A DNA stretch of 64,000 bases, taken from NCBI RefSeq assembly GCF_000283515.1, contig NC_015976.1:1798001-1862000 (forward strand), in the 5' to 3' direction. The notes below the pieces were generated by a model. It was not told the origin of the DNA, searched no databases, and saw only the letters and a program-made list of their open reading frames with translations. This document shows positions 36,609 to 44,303 of this stretch, piece by piece. The stretch is from Sphingobium sp. SYK-6 (lineage in GTDB: Bacteria; Pseudomonadota; Alphaproteobacteria; Sphingomonadales; Sphingomonadaceae). The position numbers and the translations under genes are program-made. How positions within the stretch are numbered: the first letter of the stretch is position 1; each line of letters begins with the position of its first letter.

Positions 36609-38984
36609 TCAGCGCATGGGGAAATCGATCGGGCCGCCGTTCGCGCAGGCTTTCACATGCGCCTCGATGCCGGGGATGAAGCCCTGGTGGAAGCCGATGA
36701 TCTTCTGCGCCTTCTCGGCCGTGCGCAGGCTGGCGAGCGCATCGCGCCAGGCCGCGCAGGCAAGCGGGCGCTGTCCGCCATCGCGCGCGACGACGCCGAG
36801 AATCATCTGCGAGAAACCGAGATTGCCGAGGTCATTGGTGGTGCCGGCCCTGCGTGCCTTTTCGGCGGCAGCCTTGCGCAGCGCGACCACCTGTTGCGCG
36901 GCCGCGATCGCGTCCTCGAATGCGCCCGCATCGCGCAGATTCTGGGACAGCGCTTCCTTGATGTTCATCTGCAGCGCGCGGACCGCATCGTCGCGATCAT
37001 CGATCAGCGCGAGCCGGTCGATGACCTGCGCGGCGCGACGGATAAGGCGATCCGAAACATGCTCGATGCCCGCCCGCGAGCCCGCTGCGAAGCCATCGAG
37101 GCCGTTCCACGCCGCGCGGTAGAGCAGCAGGGGATCGTCGCGCCGTTCCTTCAGCAGGGCATCGTAGCGCTTCTCCGCCTCGAGATGCACGGCCAGCGCC
37201 TTCTCATATTCCGTATCGCCCAGGCTCAGGCCTTCATAATAGAGCAGCATGGCCTCGTCGGCGCGGGCGCCGAAGCTGTTGCGCTGGGCCGGCGTCCAGC
37301 CCTGCAGCTCCGTCCGTGCGCGCTCGATGAGGCTCGCCAGCCCGGCGCGCTCTCCCGCCACATCCAGGAACTCGAGCTGCGCGATCCGCAACGCGCTCAT
37401 GGCGCGCACCCATTCATCGTCGCGGCCTGCCGGGGCGACGCTCGCGAGGCTGGCTTCGGCTTGGGCGATCGAGGCGCGCGCTGCCTTCTGGTCAGCCTTG
37501 CCATGCACTTCTATGAGGCCGCGATAGAGGGCCGAAAGGCCGCGATAGATGGCCGCATGCGCATCCTCCCGGGGGCGGGGCGTGAGCAGCTGGTCGGCCC
37601 TGCGCAGATTGGCGAGGGCATTGTCCCGCTCGCCGAGATTGGGCTCGTTGGGCACGCCCTGGATCTGGGCGAGGCGCAGCAGGCCGCGCGCTGTCTCGAG
37701 CTGAAGGTCCGGAGAAGCGCCGGGCGTGGCGGCGAGGGACGCGAGGTAGCGCTGCGCCTGATCGGCCAATGCCGCTCGCGCGGCGGTATTGCCCGGCACG
37801 CGGGCCAGCTGCCCGTTGAGATCGAAGAGCATGTAGTTGGCGAGGGCGCGAACGTCATTGAACCGGGTTTCCGCATCGGCCCGCGCGATCTGGGCGCGGT
37901 GGTTCGCGACGAGCGCATAGACGAGCGCGGCCACCAGCAGGGCGATCGTCAGGGCCGCCGCGGCAATGGGCAGACGATTGCGGCCGACGAACTTGGCGAA
38001 GATGTAGCCCGGCCCGCGCCGGACGGCGGAGACCGGATAGCCTGTCGCCCAGGCCTCGACATCCTCGGCCAGCGATTCGGCTGTGGCGTAGCGGTCATTG
38101 GGATCATCCGCCGTGGCCTTGGCGATGATGGCCCGCAATTCGCTGCTCTTGTCGTCGACCAGCCAGCCGAGCAGCTTGCCCAGCGAATAGATGTCCGTGC
38201 TGGTCGAGACGGCGGCGCTGGTCATGCGCTCGGGGGCCGCATAGCCCGGCGTAAGGCTGAGGCTGCCGATGGACGGCGCCCTGGCACCGTCAGTCGACGG
38301 CGCGAGATCGGGCGCGCGGGCAATGCCGAAATCGATGAGCTTGGGGGAGCCGTCCGGCGTGACCAGCACGTTGGAAGGGGTGAGATCGCGATGGACCACC
38401 AGGCTGCGATGCGCAAAGCCGACCGCGCGGCAGATCGCGCCGAACATGCGCAATCGATCCGCCCGGGACGGCGCCGTCTCCTCGACCCAGCGCAGCAGCG
38501 AAAAGCCGGGGACGAACTCCATGACGATGTAAGGCGCGCCTTCATCGGTCTCGCCGCCATCGAACAGCTGGGCGATGTGCGGATGGGAGAGCTGTGCCAG
38601 CGTCTGCCGCTCGCGGCGGAAACGCTCGGCCAGCGCGTCACTCAGAAGCCCGGGCTTGATGACCTTGACCGCGACCACATGATCGAAGTCGCCGGAATCG
38701 CGCTCGCCCCGGTACACCGTGCCCATGCCGCCGCGCCCGATGAGGCCGGTGATCCGATAGGCGCCGATGCGCGCCGGGAGTTCGGCCGTGTCCTCGCTCA
38801 GCCATGCGCCGCCCGTGCTCAGGCTGGCGCGCCGTTCGGCCGCGAGCAGGGAGCGCAGCCGCCCGGCCAGCGCTTCGTTGCCTTCGGTCCGGGCGGCGAT
38901 CCACGCCTCGCGGTCCACCTCGGGAATGTCGGTCAGCGCCTCGAACAGGCGCAGTGCCTCGCGCTCCAGCGCGACATCATCCAT
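36609..38984 (-). CDS. Membrane Ser/Thr protein kinase with C-terminal repeat domain
   Basis: 791 aa. The kinase domain shows GRGGMG (residues 83-88), AVK with Lys107, HRDLTPSNVLV catalytic loop and LIDFGIARAP, so all key catalytic residues are present. A transmembrane helix follows near residue 340 (LPIAAAALTIALLVAALVYALV). The ~440-residue C-terminal half is a helical, TPR-like region on the far side of the membrane. Its start overlaps the 3' end of the ECF sigma gene by eight bases. Kinase/TIGR02999-sigma pairs are known in Proteobacteria and are thought to act together. Confidence 0.92.
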   Translation of the reverse strand: MDDVALEREALRLFEALTDIPEVDREAWIAARTEGNEALAGRLRSLLAAERRASLSTGGAWLSEDTAELPARIGAYRITGLIGRGGMGTVYRGERDSGDFDHVVAVKVIKPGLLSDALAERFRRERQTLAQLSHPHIAQLFDGGETDEGAPYIVMEFVPGFSLLRWVEETAPSRADRLRMFGAICRAVGFAHRSLVVHRDLTPSNVLVTPDGSPKLIDFGIARAPDLAPSTDGARAPSIGSLSLTPGYAAPERMTSAAVSTSTDIYSLGKLLGWLVDDKSSELRAIIAKATADDPNDRYATAESLAEDVEAWATGYPVSAVRRGPGYIFAKFVGRNRLPIAAAALTIALLVAALVYALVANHRAQIARADAETRFNDVRALANYMLFDLNGQLARVPGNTAARAALADQAQRYLASLAATPGASPDLQLETARGLLRLAQIQGVPNEPNLGERDNALANLRRADQLLTPRPREDAHAAIYRGLSALYRGLIEVHGKADQKAARASIAQAEASLASVAPAGRDDEWVRAMSALRIAQLEFLDVAGERAGLASLIERARTELQGWTPAQRNSFGARADEAMLLYYEGLSLGDTEYEKALAVHLEAEKRYDALLKERRDDPLLLYRAAWNGLDGFAAGSRAGIEHVSDRLIRRAAQVIDRLALIDDRDDAVRALQMNIKEALSQNLRDAGAFEDAIAAAQQVVALRKAAAEKARRAGTTNDLGNLGFSQMILGVVARDGGQRPLACAAWRDALASLRTAEKAQKIIGFHQGFIPGIEAHVKACANGGPIDFPMR

Positions 38985-39540
38985 GGTCGATCGTTTCCGC
39001 CATGGCGTCGGCCAGCCAGGCCCGCGCCGTGCGCCAGCGCCGCTTCACCGTGGCGGGAGACTGATCCGTGGCGATCGCCACGTCCTCGATGCTCATCGCT
39101 CCGAAATAACGCATCTCGACAAGCTCCATCAGCGCCGGATCGATGGCGCCCAGCCTGATAAGCGCGAAATTGAGCGATTCGAGATCAATGCGCTGCCCGC
39201 CGTCGACGCGGGTGTTCAGCTCGATCTTGTGGTGCTGGCGCTTGTCCGTCGCTTTCGCCCGCGCATGGTCGGTCAGCACATTGCGCATGATGCGCGAGGC
39301 CAGCGCGATGAAATGCGCCCGGTCGGCAAGGTCGATCGCGGACAGGCGCATGAAGCGGACGACGGCATCGTTGATCAGGTCGTCCGTGGACAGGGAGCTG
39401 TTCAGCTCATTGCGCAGCCGCGCCGCGGCGATCTGGCGCAGCTCCGGAAGCATCCGGCCGATCAGTTCGTCCCGCGCAACACGGTCCCCGGACCGCCACC
39501 GTTCGACAAGATGGGCAAAGCCCCCATCGGACCGATCCAT
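38977..39540 (-). CDS. ECF sigma factor (TIGR02999-like)
   Basis: 187 aa from ATG 39540 with GGGGGTCG upstream; longer in-frame starts lie in sequence that is not sigma-like. Region 2 (LINDAVVRFMRLSAIDLADRAHFIALASRIMRNVLTDHAR) and region 4 (ELVEMRYFGAMSIEDVAIATDQSPATVKRRWRTARAWL) are clear. The ENLxxHF-type DRAHFIALASRIMRNVL is typical of the sigma-70 X6/TIGR02999 group that partners Ser/Thr kinases. Regulation is likely through the overlapping kinase rather than a classic anti-sigma protein, none of which is seen. Confidence 0.9.
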   Translation of the reverse strand: MDRSDGGFAHLVERWRSGDRVARDELIGRMLPELRQIAAARLRNELNSSLSTDDLINDAVVRFMRLSAIDLADRAHFIALASRIMRNVLTDHARAKATDKRQHHKIELNTRVDGGQRIDLESLNFALIRLGAIDPALMELVEMRYFGAMSIEDVAIATDQSPATVKRRWRTARAWLADAMAETIDHG

Positions 39541-39810
39541 GTCATTCGACCCCCACCGTCCTTGACCGCGCGATCTTCGATGGCCGGGCGTGGCCTGTCC
39601 AGTCCTAATGATGCCGTGAGCGCCGGGCGGAGAGGGAAGACGGGGAAAGCAGGAGGGCGGCGCCGGAGCATGCGTCTCCTCCGAACGCGAATGTCCTGAA
39701 CCGGGACGAAGCCGGCGCGGCGTCGTGACCCGATCGACGCCATTTTCACGCTGTTCGTGATGGGAGGTCGCGTTCCGCGTCTCCCGGATCGATGATGTGG
39801 GAGAAAACAA

Positions 39811-40620
39811 ATGACCAGGACGATGAAGCGGGTCCGCTCGGGCGTGACGGCCCTGACCATTCCGACCCTGACGATGATCGCGACGGCGCCGGCTCTTGCG
39901 GCCGAAGTGCCTGTCGACCTCTCCACCTGGACGGCGGAAGGCTACGGCAACAGCTACAATTGGGTTCTCGAAAGCGGCAACGACACGGTCCGCCAGACCG
40001 TGAACGGATCCCCGACGGTTTTCTACAGCGACTTCAACGCGTTCGGAAACCAGCTCTCCGGAACGATCCGCGTCAACACGAGCAGTGACGATGATTTCGT
40101 AGGCTTCGTGATCGGCTTCAACCCCGGAGACCTGACGGCGGAGTCCACCGATTTCCTGCTGATCGACTGGAAGCAGCTCAACCAGAATTTCTATGGCTTT
40201 GCCCCGGCCGGCCTCGCGATATCGCATGTGAGTGCCGGCCTTGCCGACAATGCCGGCGCCTGGTCGCATGACCCGGCTCTGGGCGTGACGGAACTGGCGC
40301 GCGGGGCTACGCTGGGCAGCACCGGCTGGGGCGACAACGTCACGTATAATTTCGACATCGCGTTCACCGCGAGCAACATCAAGGTCTGGGTGGACGATGT
40401 CCTCCAGTTCGATCTCGATGGCACGTTCAGCGATGGCCGGTTCGGGTTCTACAATTACTCGCAGGCGCAGGTCATTTATGCGGGCATCACCAACGAGGTC
40501 CTGCCCCCGCCGCCGCCGGCGGTGCCGGAACCTGCGACCTGGGGCATGATGATCGGCGGTCTGGCGCTGGTCGGCTCGGTCCTGCGCCGTCAGCGCGGAT
40601 ATCGGGTGCACTTCGCCTGA
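39811..40620 (+). CDS. PEPxxWA-CTERM sorting-domain protein
   Basis: 269 aa. A signal peptide (TMIATAPALAAEV) and the C-terminal exosortase tripartite signal VPEPATWGMMIGGLALVGSVLRRQR identify a PEPxxWA-CTERM protein. The mature part has a concanavalin/LamG-like appearance (YNWVLESGNDTVRQTVNG, DDDFVGFVIGFNPGD, WKQLNQNFYG) and may bind glycans or be displayed on the surface. Exosortase itself is not in the window. The gene is divergent from the ECF sigma gene across 270 bases, so it is a candidate target of that sigma factor. Confidence 0.88.
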   Translation: MTRTMKRVRSGVTALTIPTLTMIATAPALAAEVPVDLSTWTAEGYGNSYNWVLESGNDTVRQTVNGSPTVFYSDFNAFGNQLSGTIRVNTSSDDDFVGFVIGFNPGDLTAESTDFLLIDWKQLNQNFYGFAPAGLAISHVSAGLADNAGAWSHDPALGVTELARGATLGSTGWGDNVTYNFDIAFTASNIKVWVDDVLQFDLDGTFSDGRFGFYNYSQAQVIYAGITNEVLPPPPPAVPEPATWGMMIGGLALVGSVLRRQRGYRVHFA

Positions 40621-40925
40621 ATTCGCCGGGCAGCGGCGCGCGGAAGCCGGGCGGGGGAGAACCCCTTGTCCGGCTTCTGGCCGTGCGCTGCCAGCCCAAG
40701 GGAATTAGCGGCCCCCGGAGGAGCGGAGGGGGGCGACGCTGTCGCAGGCGCGGGGACAGAGTCTGAGCTGAACCAGCGGCGGCTGTCGGAGTTTCCGAGA
40801 GAGGGCTTCAAAGGTCGCGATGTCGGGCGAGCGGACATTCCCACTTTTCGTCATTCCCGCGCATGCGGGAATCCAGCTGAGACATCGCGTACGAGCGCCA
40901 CGGTGTAACTGGATTCCCGCATGCG
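40621..40925. other. 305-base REP-containing gap left of the IS element
   Basis: It contains REP copy 1 (40850-40876) and the left half of REP copy 2 (40909-40925). The extended 3' end of the transposase frame runs through it on the minus strand to 40705, but this part shows no gene of its own. Confidence 0.6.
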
Positions 40926-41871
40926 TGTTGTGTTTCGTGAGGATGGCAAGTTGTTGCGCTGGGGCGTGGTATGCGAGGCATCGCAGTCTTGTTCGGTTAT
41001 AGTTATTGACGAACTGTCGGATGAAGCTGTTGCGCTCCTGATGTGAAGAGAAGTGGTTTCGGCCTGCATTTTGGTTGTTTGCGGGGTGAGCGGCGATGGC
41101 CTGGCTGATACGTCTGTTGAAACGCTCGACCATGCCGTTGGTTTGGGGATGATAGGGCCGTGTGAGCTTGTGCTTGATGCCATGGGCGGCGCAAACCTGA
41201 TCGAAGGCATGGCGGCCTGTTCCGGTGTTGCGTTTGCCCCAGTAGGCGCCACCGAAGCGATCGGTGAACTCGCTGCCATTATCTGTCAGCACGGTGTGGA
41301 CGGGATGGCTGAAGGCTTTGAGGAAGCGCTCGAAGGCGGCAGCGAGGGTTGCGGCGCTGCGATCATCGAGGATGTCGACATGGACGAAGCGGGTTGCCCG
41401 CTCGATGACGACAAGCACATAGGCTGGTTTGCCGAGCAGGCGGGGCAGATGCTTGAGATCGGCATGGACATAGCCGAAGGGTGCAGGATCGAAGGGCAGG
41501 CTTGCGCCAGCGCCTTGATCGCTGGTGCGCGGGGCAGCGATGCCATGCCGACGCCACAGGCGGTAGAGAGCGGCGCGGGAGATATCGGCGCGCAGACAGC
41601 GGCGCATCACCTCGAGTGCATCGTCGAGCGAGAGGGCAAGGCGGGAGCGCAGTTCGACTGCGATATCCTCTTCCTCGGTTGAGAAGCGGGTCATCAGGCG
41701 GTGGGGTGTTGATGGCCGGTCCATCGTATCACGCCGCCCTTTCCAGCGGCGGATGCAACTCTGGTTGACGCCCAGTTCACGCGCCAGGTCCGCAACGCTC
41801 TTGTCGCTGGCCTGGATATAAGCCCGCTGGCGCGGGGTCGTGGTCGCATTCCGGTGAAGCTTGATCAGCAT
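40705..41871 (-). CDS. IS481-family DDE transposase with read-through extension
   Basis: 388 aa from ATG 41871. HTH region (VADLARELGVNQSCIRRWKGR), then the DDE core: HADLKHLP, LTDNGSEFTDR and TNGMVERFNRR, so all three acidic residues are there. The IS carries no stop before its left end: the first ~315 codons are within the element and the frame then continues about 73 codons through the REP pair (HAGIQLH ... SWIPACAGMTKS) to TAG 40705. The extension is insertion-site-derived and probably has no function. Transposase may be active. Confidence 0.88.
   Translation of the reverse strand: MLIKLHRNATTTPRQRAYIQASDKSVADLARELGVNQSCIRRWKGRRDTMDRPSTPHRLMTRFSTEEEDIAVELRSRLALSLDDALEVMRRCLRADISRAALYRLWRRHGIAAPRTSDQGAGASLPFDPAPFGYVHADLKHLPRLLGKPAYVLVVIERATRFVHVDILDDRSAATLAAAFERFLKAFSHPVHTVLTDNGSEFTDRFGGAYWGKRNTGTGRHAFDQVCAAHGIKHKLTRPYHPQTNGMVERFNRRISQAIAAHPANNQNAGRNHFSSHQERNSFIRQFVNNYNRTRLRCLAYHAPAQQLAILTKHNTHAGIQLHRGARTRCLSWIPACAGMTKSGNVRSPDIATFEALSRKLRQPPLVQLRLCPRACDSVAPLRSSGGR
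40850..40876. repeat. REP sequence, copy 1
   Basis: 27-base imperfect palindrome GTCATTCCCGCGC.. with arms ATTCCCGC / GCGGGAAT. It is the exact inverse complement of copy 2 rebuilt across the IS insertion (40909-40925 joined to 41952-41961). Paired inverted REPs of this form are typical of REP/BIME elements mobilised by RAYT transposases; no RAYT gene is seen in the window. Confidence 0.85.
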
Positions 41872-41961
41872 AGTCCGCGACTCCTCAGCCACGTCATGCC
41901 TCTCTCTACCCCAGAGGCTTCATGCCAACCATCCGAAACACTACACATGCGCGGGAATGAC
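40909..41961. repeat. REP copy 2, split by the IS element
   Basis: The left half (40909-40925) and right half (41946-41961) rejoin to the exact inverse complement of copy 1 once the 1020-base IS and one copy of the catgcg duplication are removed. The spacer between the two REPs is about 32 bases. Confidence 0.85.
40926..41945 (-). mobile_element. IS481-family insertion sequence with 6-bp target duplication
   Basis: The left end TGTTGTGTTTCGTGAGGATGG and the inverted right end TGTAGTGTTTCGGATGGTTGG form imperfect terminal repeats starting TGT. The host sequence catgcg occurs directly outside both ends (40920-40925 and 41946-41951), giving a perfect 6-bp target-site duplication. Length 1020 bases. 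It contains one transposase gene on the minus strand. Confidence 0.93.
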
Positions 41962-42072
41962 GATGTGGGATGAGGTGACGTCTCCTTTGGCGTCTTGTCC
42001 CGGCGGGCTATTTCCGGACCGAAACCCCGCCTAGCCGCCATTCCGCAGAGCCATCCTATGTGGCCACGCAGC

Positions 42073-43248
42073 CTAAAGCGGCAGGCCGACATAGTTTTCC
42101 GCGATGGTGGTCTGGGCTGCCGTCGAGGAAGCGATATAGTCGAGTTCGGCCATCTGCATCCGGCGCGCGAAGGGATCCGTGTCCGGGAAGCGATGCATGA
42201 GGGTGGTCAGCTGCCAGGAGAAACGCTCCGCTTTCCACACACGCGCCAGGGCTCTCGGCCCGTAAGCGGCGATCCCGTCGCTGTCGCTCTGCTGGAAATA
42301 GCGGATCAGCGCATCGGAGAGATAAGCGACGTCCGACGCGGCGAGGTTGAGACCCTTGGCACCGGTGGGCGGGACGATATGCGCGGCATCGCCGGCGAGC
42401 ATCAGGCGGCCGTGACGCATCGGCTCGAACACGAAGGAGCGAAGCGGCGCGATCGATTTCTCGATGGCGGGACCGCGCGTCATCGAAGCCGCGGCATCGG
42501 GCCCGAGCCGAACCGCAAGCTCGTCCCACAGCCTGTCATCGGGCCAGTCTTCCACCCGGTCGGTGAGGGGAACCTGGATATAGTAACGGCTGCGCGTCTT
42601 CGAGCGCATGGACGCCAGGGCAAATCCATTCTCGTGGTTGGCGTAGATCAGCTCATGATTGCAGGGCGGGACATCGGCGAGGATGCCGAGCCAACCGAAA
42701 GGATAGATCTTCTCGAAGGCCTGACCGGCCGATGCGGGGATCGTCTGGCGGGAGGGGCCATGGAAGCCATCGCATCCGCAGATGAAATCGGCCTCGATCC
42801 GATGGACGCTGCCATCCTTCTGAAATGTGACGGAGGGACGATCGCTCTCGATATCGTGCAGGGCCACGTCGGCGGCTTCGTAGACGATCTCCAGCCCTCG
42901 TGCCGGCGCGGCATCCATCAGGTCGCGGGTCAGCTCGGTCTGGCCGTAGACCATGACCTGCTTGCCGGTGAGCGCCGCGATATCGATGCGGATCAGCCGC
43001 TCGCCATCGGCGAGGTTGAAGCCATCATGGGGCAATCCTTCCGCGTTCATCCGATCGCTGAGGCCGAGCCGGTCAAGCAGGTCGGTCGTCGTGCGTTCCA
43101 GCACGCCCGCGCGGATGCGGCCCAGCACATAATCGGGCGATGCGCGCTCTATGACGAGCGCCTCGATCCCTTCCGCCCGGAGAAGATGCCCCAGGAGCAG
43201 GCCCGCGGGCCCGGCTCCGATGATCGCGACCTGTACCTTGGTCTTCAT
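42073..43248 (-). CDS. pobA: 4-hydroxybenzoate 3-monooxygenase
   Basis: 391 aa, the typical size. FAD-dependent enzyme turning 4-hydroxybenzoate into protocatechuate with NADPH and O2. FAD motif VAIIGAGPAGLLLGHLL at the N-terminus, the ERASPDYVLGRIRAGVLE and GLPHDGFNL segments that define PobA, ADFICGCDGFHGPSR, and the second FAD motif MLAGDAAHIVPPTGAKGLN. Divergent from an AraC-type gene, the usual pobR arrangement. It lies 121 bases from that gene, with palindromes between. Confidence 0.96.
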   Translation of the reverse strand: MKTKVQVAIIGAGPAGLLLGHLLRAEGIEALVIERASPDYVLGRIRAGVLERTTTDLLDRLGLSDRMNAEGLPHDGFNLADGERLIRIDIAALTGKQVMVYGQTELTRDLMDAAPARGLEIVYEAADVALHDIESDRPSVTFQKDGSVHRIEADFICGCDGFHGPSRQTIPASAGQAFEKIYPFGWLGILADVPPCNHELIYANHENGFALASMRSKTRSRYYIQVPLTDRVEDWPDDRLWDELAVRLGPDAAASMTRGPAIEKSIAPLRSFVFEPMRHGRLMLAGDAAHIVPPTGAKGLNLAASDVAYLSDALIRYFQQSDSDGIAAYGPRALARVWKAERFSWQLTTLMHRFPDTDPFARRMQMAELDYIASSTAAQTTIAENYVGLPL

Positions 43249-43327
43249 GACCTCTCCTGCCTGGCGTGAAATCCGTACCTGCCACCTTCATGCCGCGAAT
43301 CGGCCTTGCCTCCCATGGCCGGATCAA

Positions 43328-43375
43328 CCAGACATCTGGACGATTCAGTCTCCGGCCGGGCGTCACCAGATGTCT
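43328..43375. promoter_or_regulatory. Candidate PobR operators between pobA and pobR
   Basis: Two related 10-12 base sites: palindrome CCAGA-CA-TCTGG at 43328-43339 and its inverse-like CCAGATGTCT at 43366-43375 (10 of 12 positions shared). The second overlaps the regulator's ATG, suggesting self-control. Confidence 0.45.
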
Positions 43376-44260
43376 CAAGTGTCTTCCACCAATGTCGTTC
43401 CTGCTTACTCTCTCTACGGCGAGGAGCAGCGGGGGATCACCGAAGGCTTCGTCCATGTCGAAACGCTGGACGAACGGTCCCGGCCCGAGGAATGGACGAT
43501 CAAGCCACATGTCCATGGCCATCTCGATCATGCCATCCTCATCGCCCGGGGCGGCGGAACCATCCATGCCGAGGGCCAGCGCACCGATTTCGAGGCGCCG
43601 GCGCTGCTGCTGATTCCCGCCGGGGTCATCCACGGCTTTTCCTGGCATCGCGAATCGAGCGGATGGGTTTTGACGACGGCGGATTCCTATCTGCGCCAGC
43701 TTCTCTCCAGAGATCCGGACATCGCCTCCCTGTTCAGGGAAGCGACTGCCGTGCCGCTGGACGCCGGGGACGGACAGGCTGCCGAGCAGTGGATGATCGC
43801 GATCCGGCGCGAGCTGGACGAAGGAGCAAAGGGGTTTCGCGTGGGCGTGGAGGCATCGCTCCTCGCCTTGCTGGTGCTTGCGCTTCGCCGGTCGGCGGTC
43901 CTGCCTGAGCCATCGGCGGGGCAGGCCTATGCCGCCGATCTGATGCCGCGCTGGCGCGCCCGCATCGAGCAGCGGTTCCGGCTGCGGGAGCCCGTCAGCG
44001 TTCATGCCCGTGCGCTTGGCGTGAGCGAGACGACATTGCGGCGCGCGTGCCTGAGCGTCGCCGGCCTGTCGCCCGCCGCGATGATCGACCAGCGCGCCTT
44101 GCTGGAAGCGCGACGGCTGCTGTTCTATTCGCAATTGAGCGTCGCCGAAGTCGCTTATGCGATCGGGTTCGAAGACCCCGGCTACTTCTCCCGCTTCTTC
44201 TCCCGCCACATGGGCGAAGCGCCCAGCGTCTATCGGGCGAGGTGGGAGAAAGGCAGCTGA
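43370..44260 (+). CDS. AraC family regulator of 4-hydroxybenzoate use (PobR-like)
   Basis: 296 aa. A cupin N-terminus (WTIKPHVHGHLDHAILIARGGGTIHAEGQRTDFEAPALLLIPAGVIHGFSW) is followed by the AraC HTH pair (VHARALGVSETTLRRACLSVAGLSPAAMIDQRALLEARRLLFYSQLSVAEVAYAIGFEDPGYFSRFFSRHMGEAPSVYR). Divergent position to pobA supports a PobR role, activating pobA with 4-hydroxybenzoate as inducer; the ligand is inferred. ATG 43370 has no strong ribosome binding site. Confidence 0.88.
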   Translation: MSQVSSTNVVPAYSLYGEEQRGITEGFVHVETLDERSRPEEWTIKPHVHGHLDHAILIARGGGTIHAEGQRTDFEAPALLLIPAGVIHGFSWHRESSGWVLTTADSYLRQLLSRDPDIASLFREATAVPLDAGDGQAAEQWMIAIRRELDEGAKGFRVGVEASLLALLVLALRRSAVLPEPSAGQAYAADLMPRWRARIEQRFRLREPVSVHARALGVSETTLRRACLSVAGLSPAAMIDQRALLEARRLLFYSQLSVAEVAYAIGFEDPGYFSRFFSRHMGEAPSVYRARWEKGS

Positions 44261-44303
44261 GGCTTGCCTGCCCGGTGCTCGCGACCGGTGCAGGCGGGCC
44301 CGA

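Noticed and set aside
39541..40611. 544-codon version of the ECF sigma gene
   Set aside because: Sigma similarity starts at ATG 39540; the part before it is antisense to the PEP-CTERM gene.
40850..41961. CRISPR-like repeats
   Set aside because: Only two inverse copies of a palindrome, explained as a REP pair with an IS insertion.
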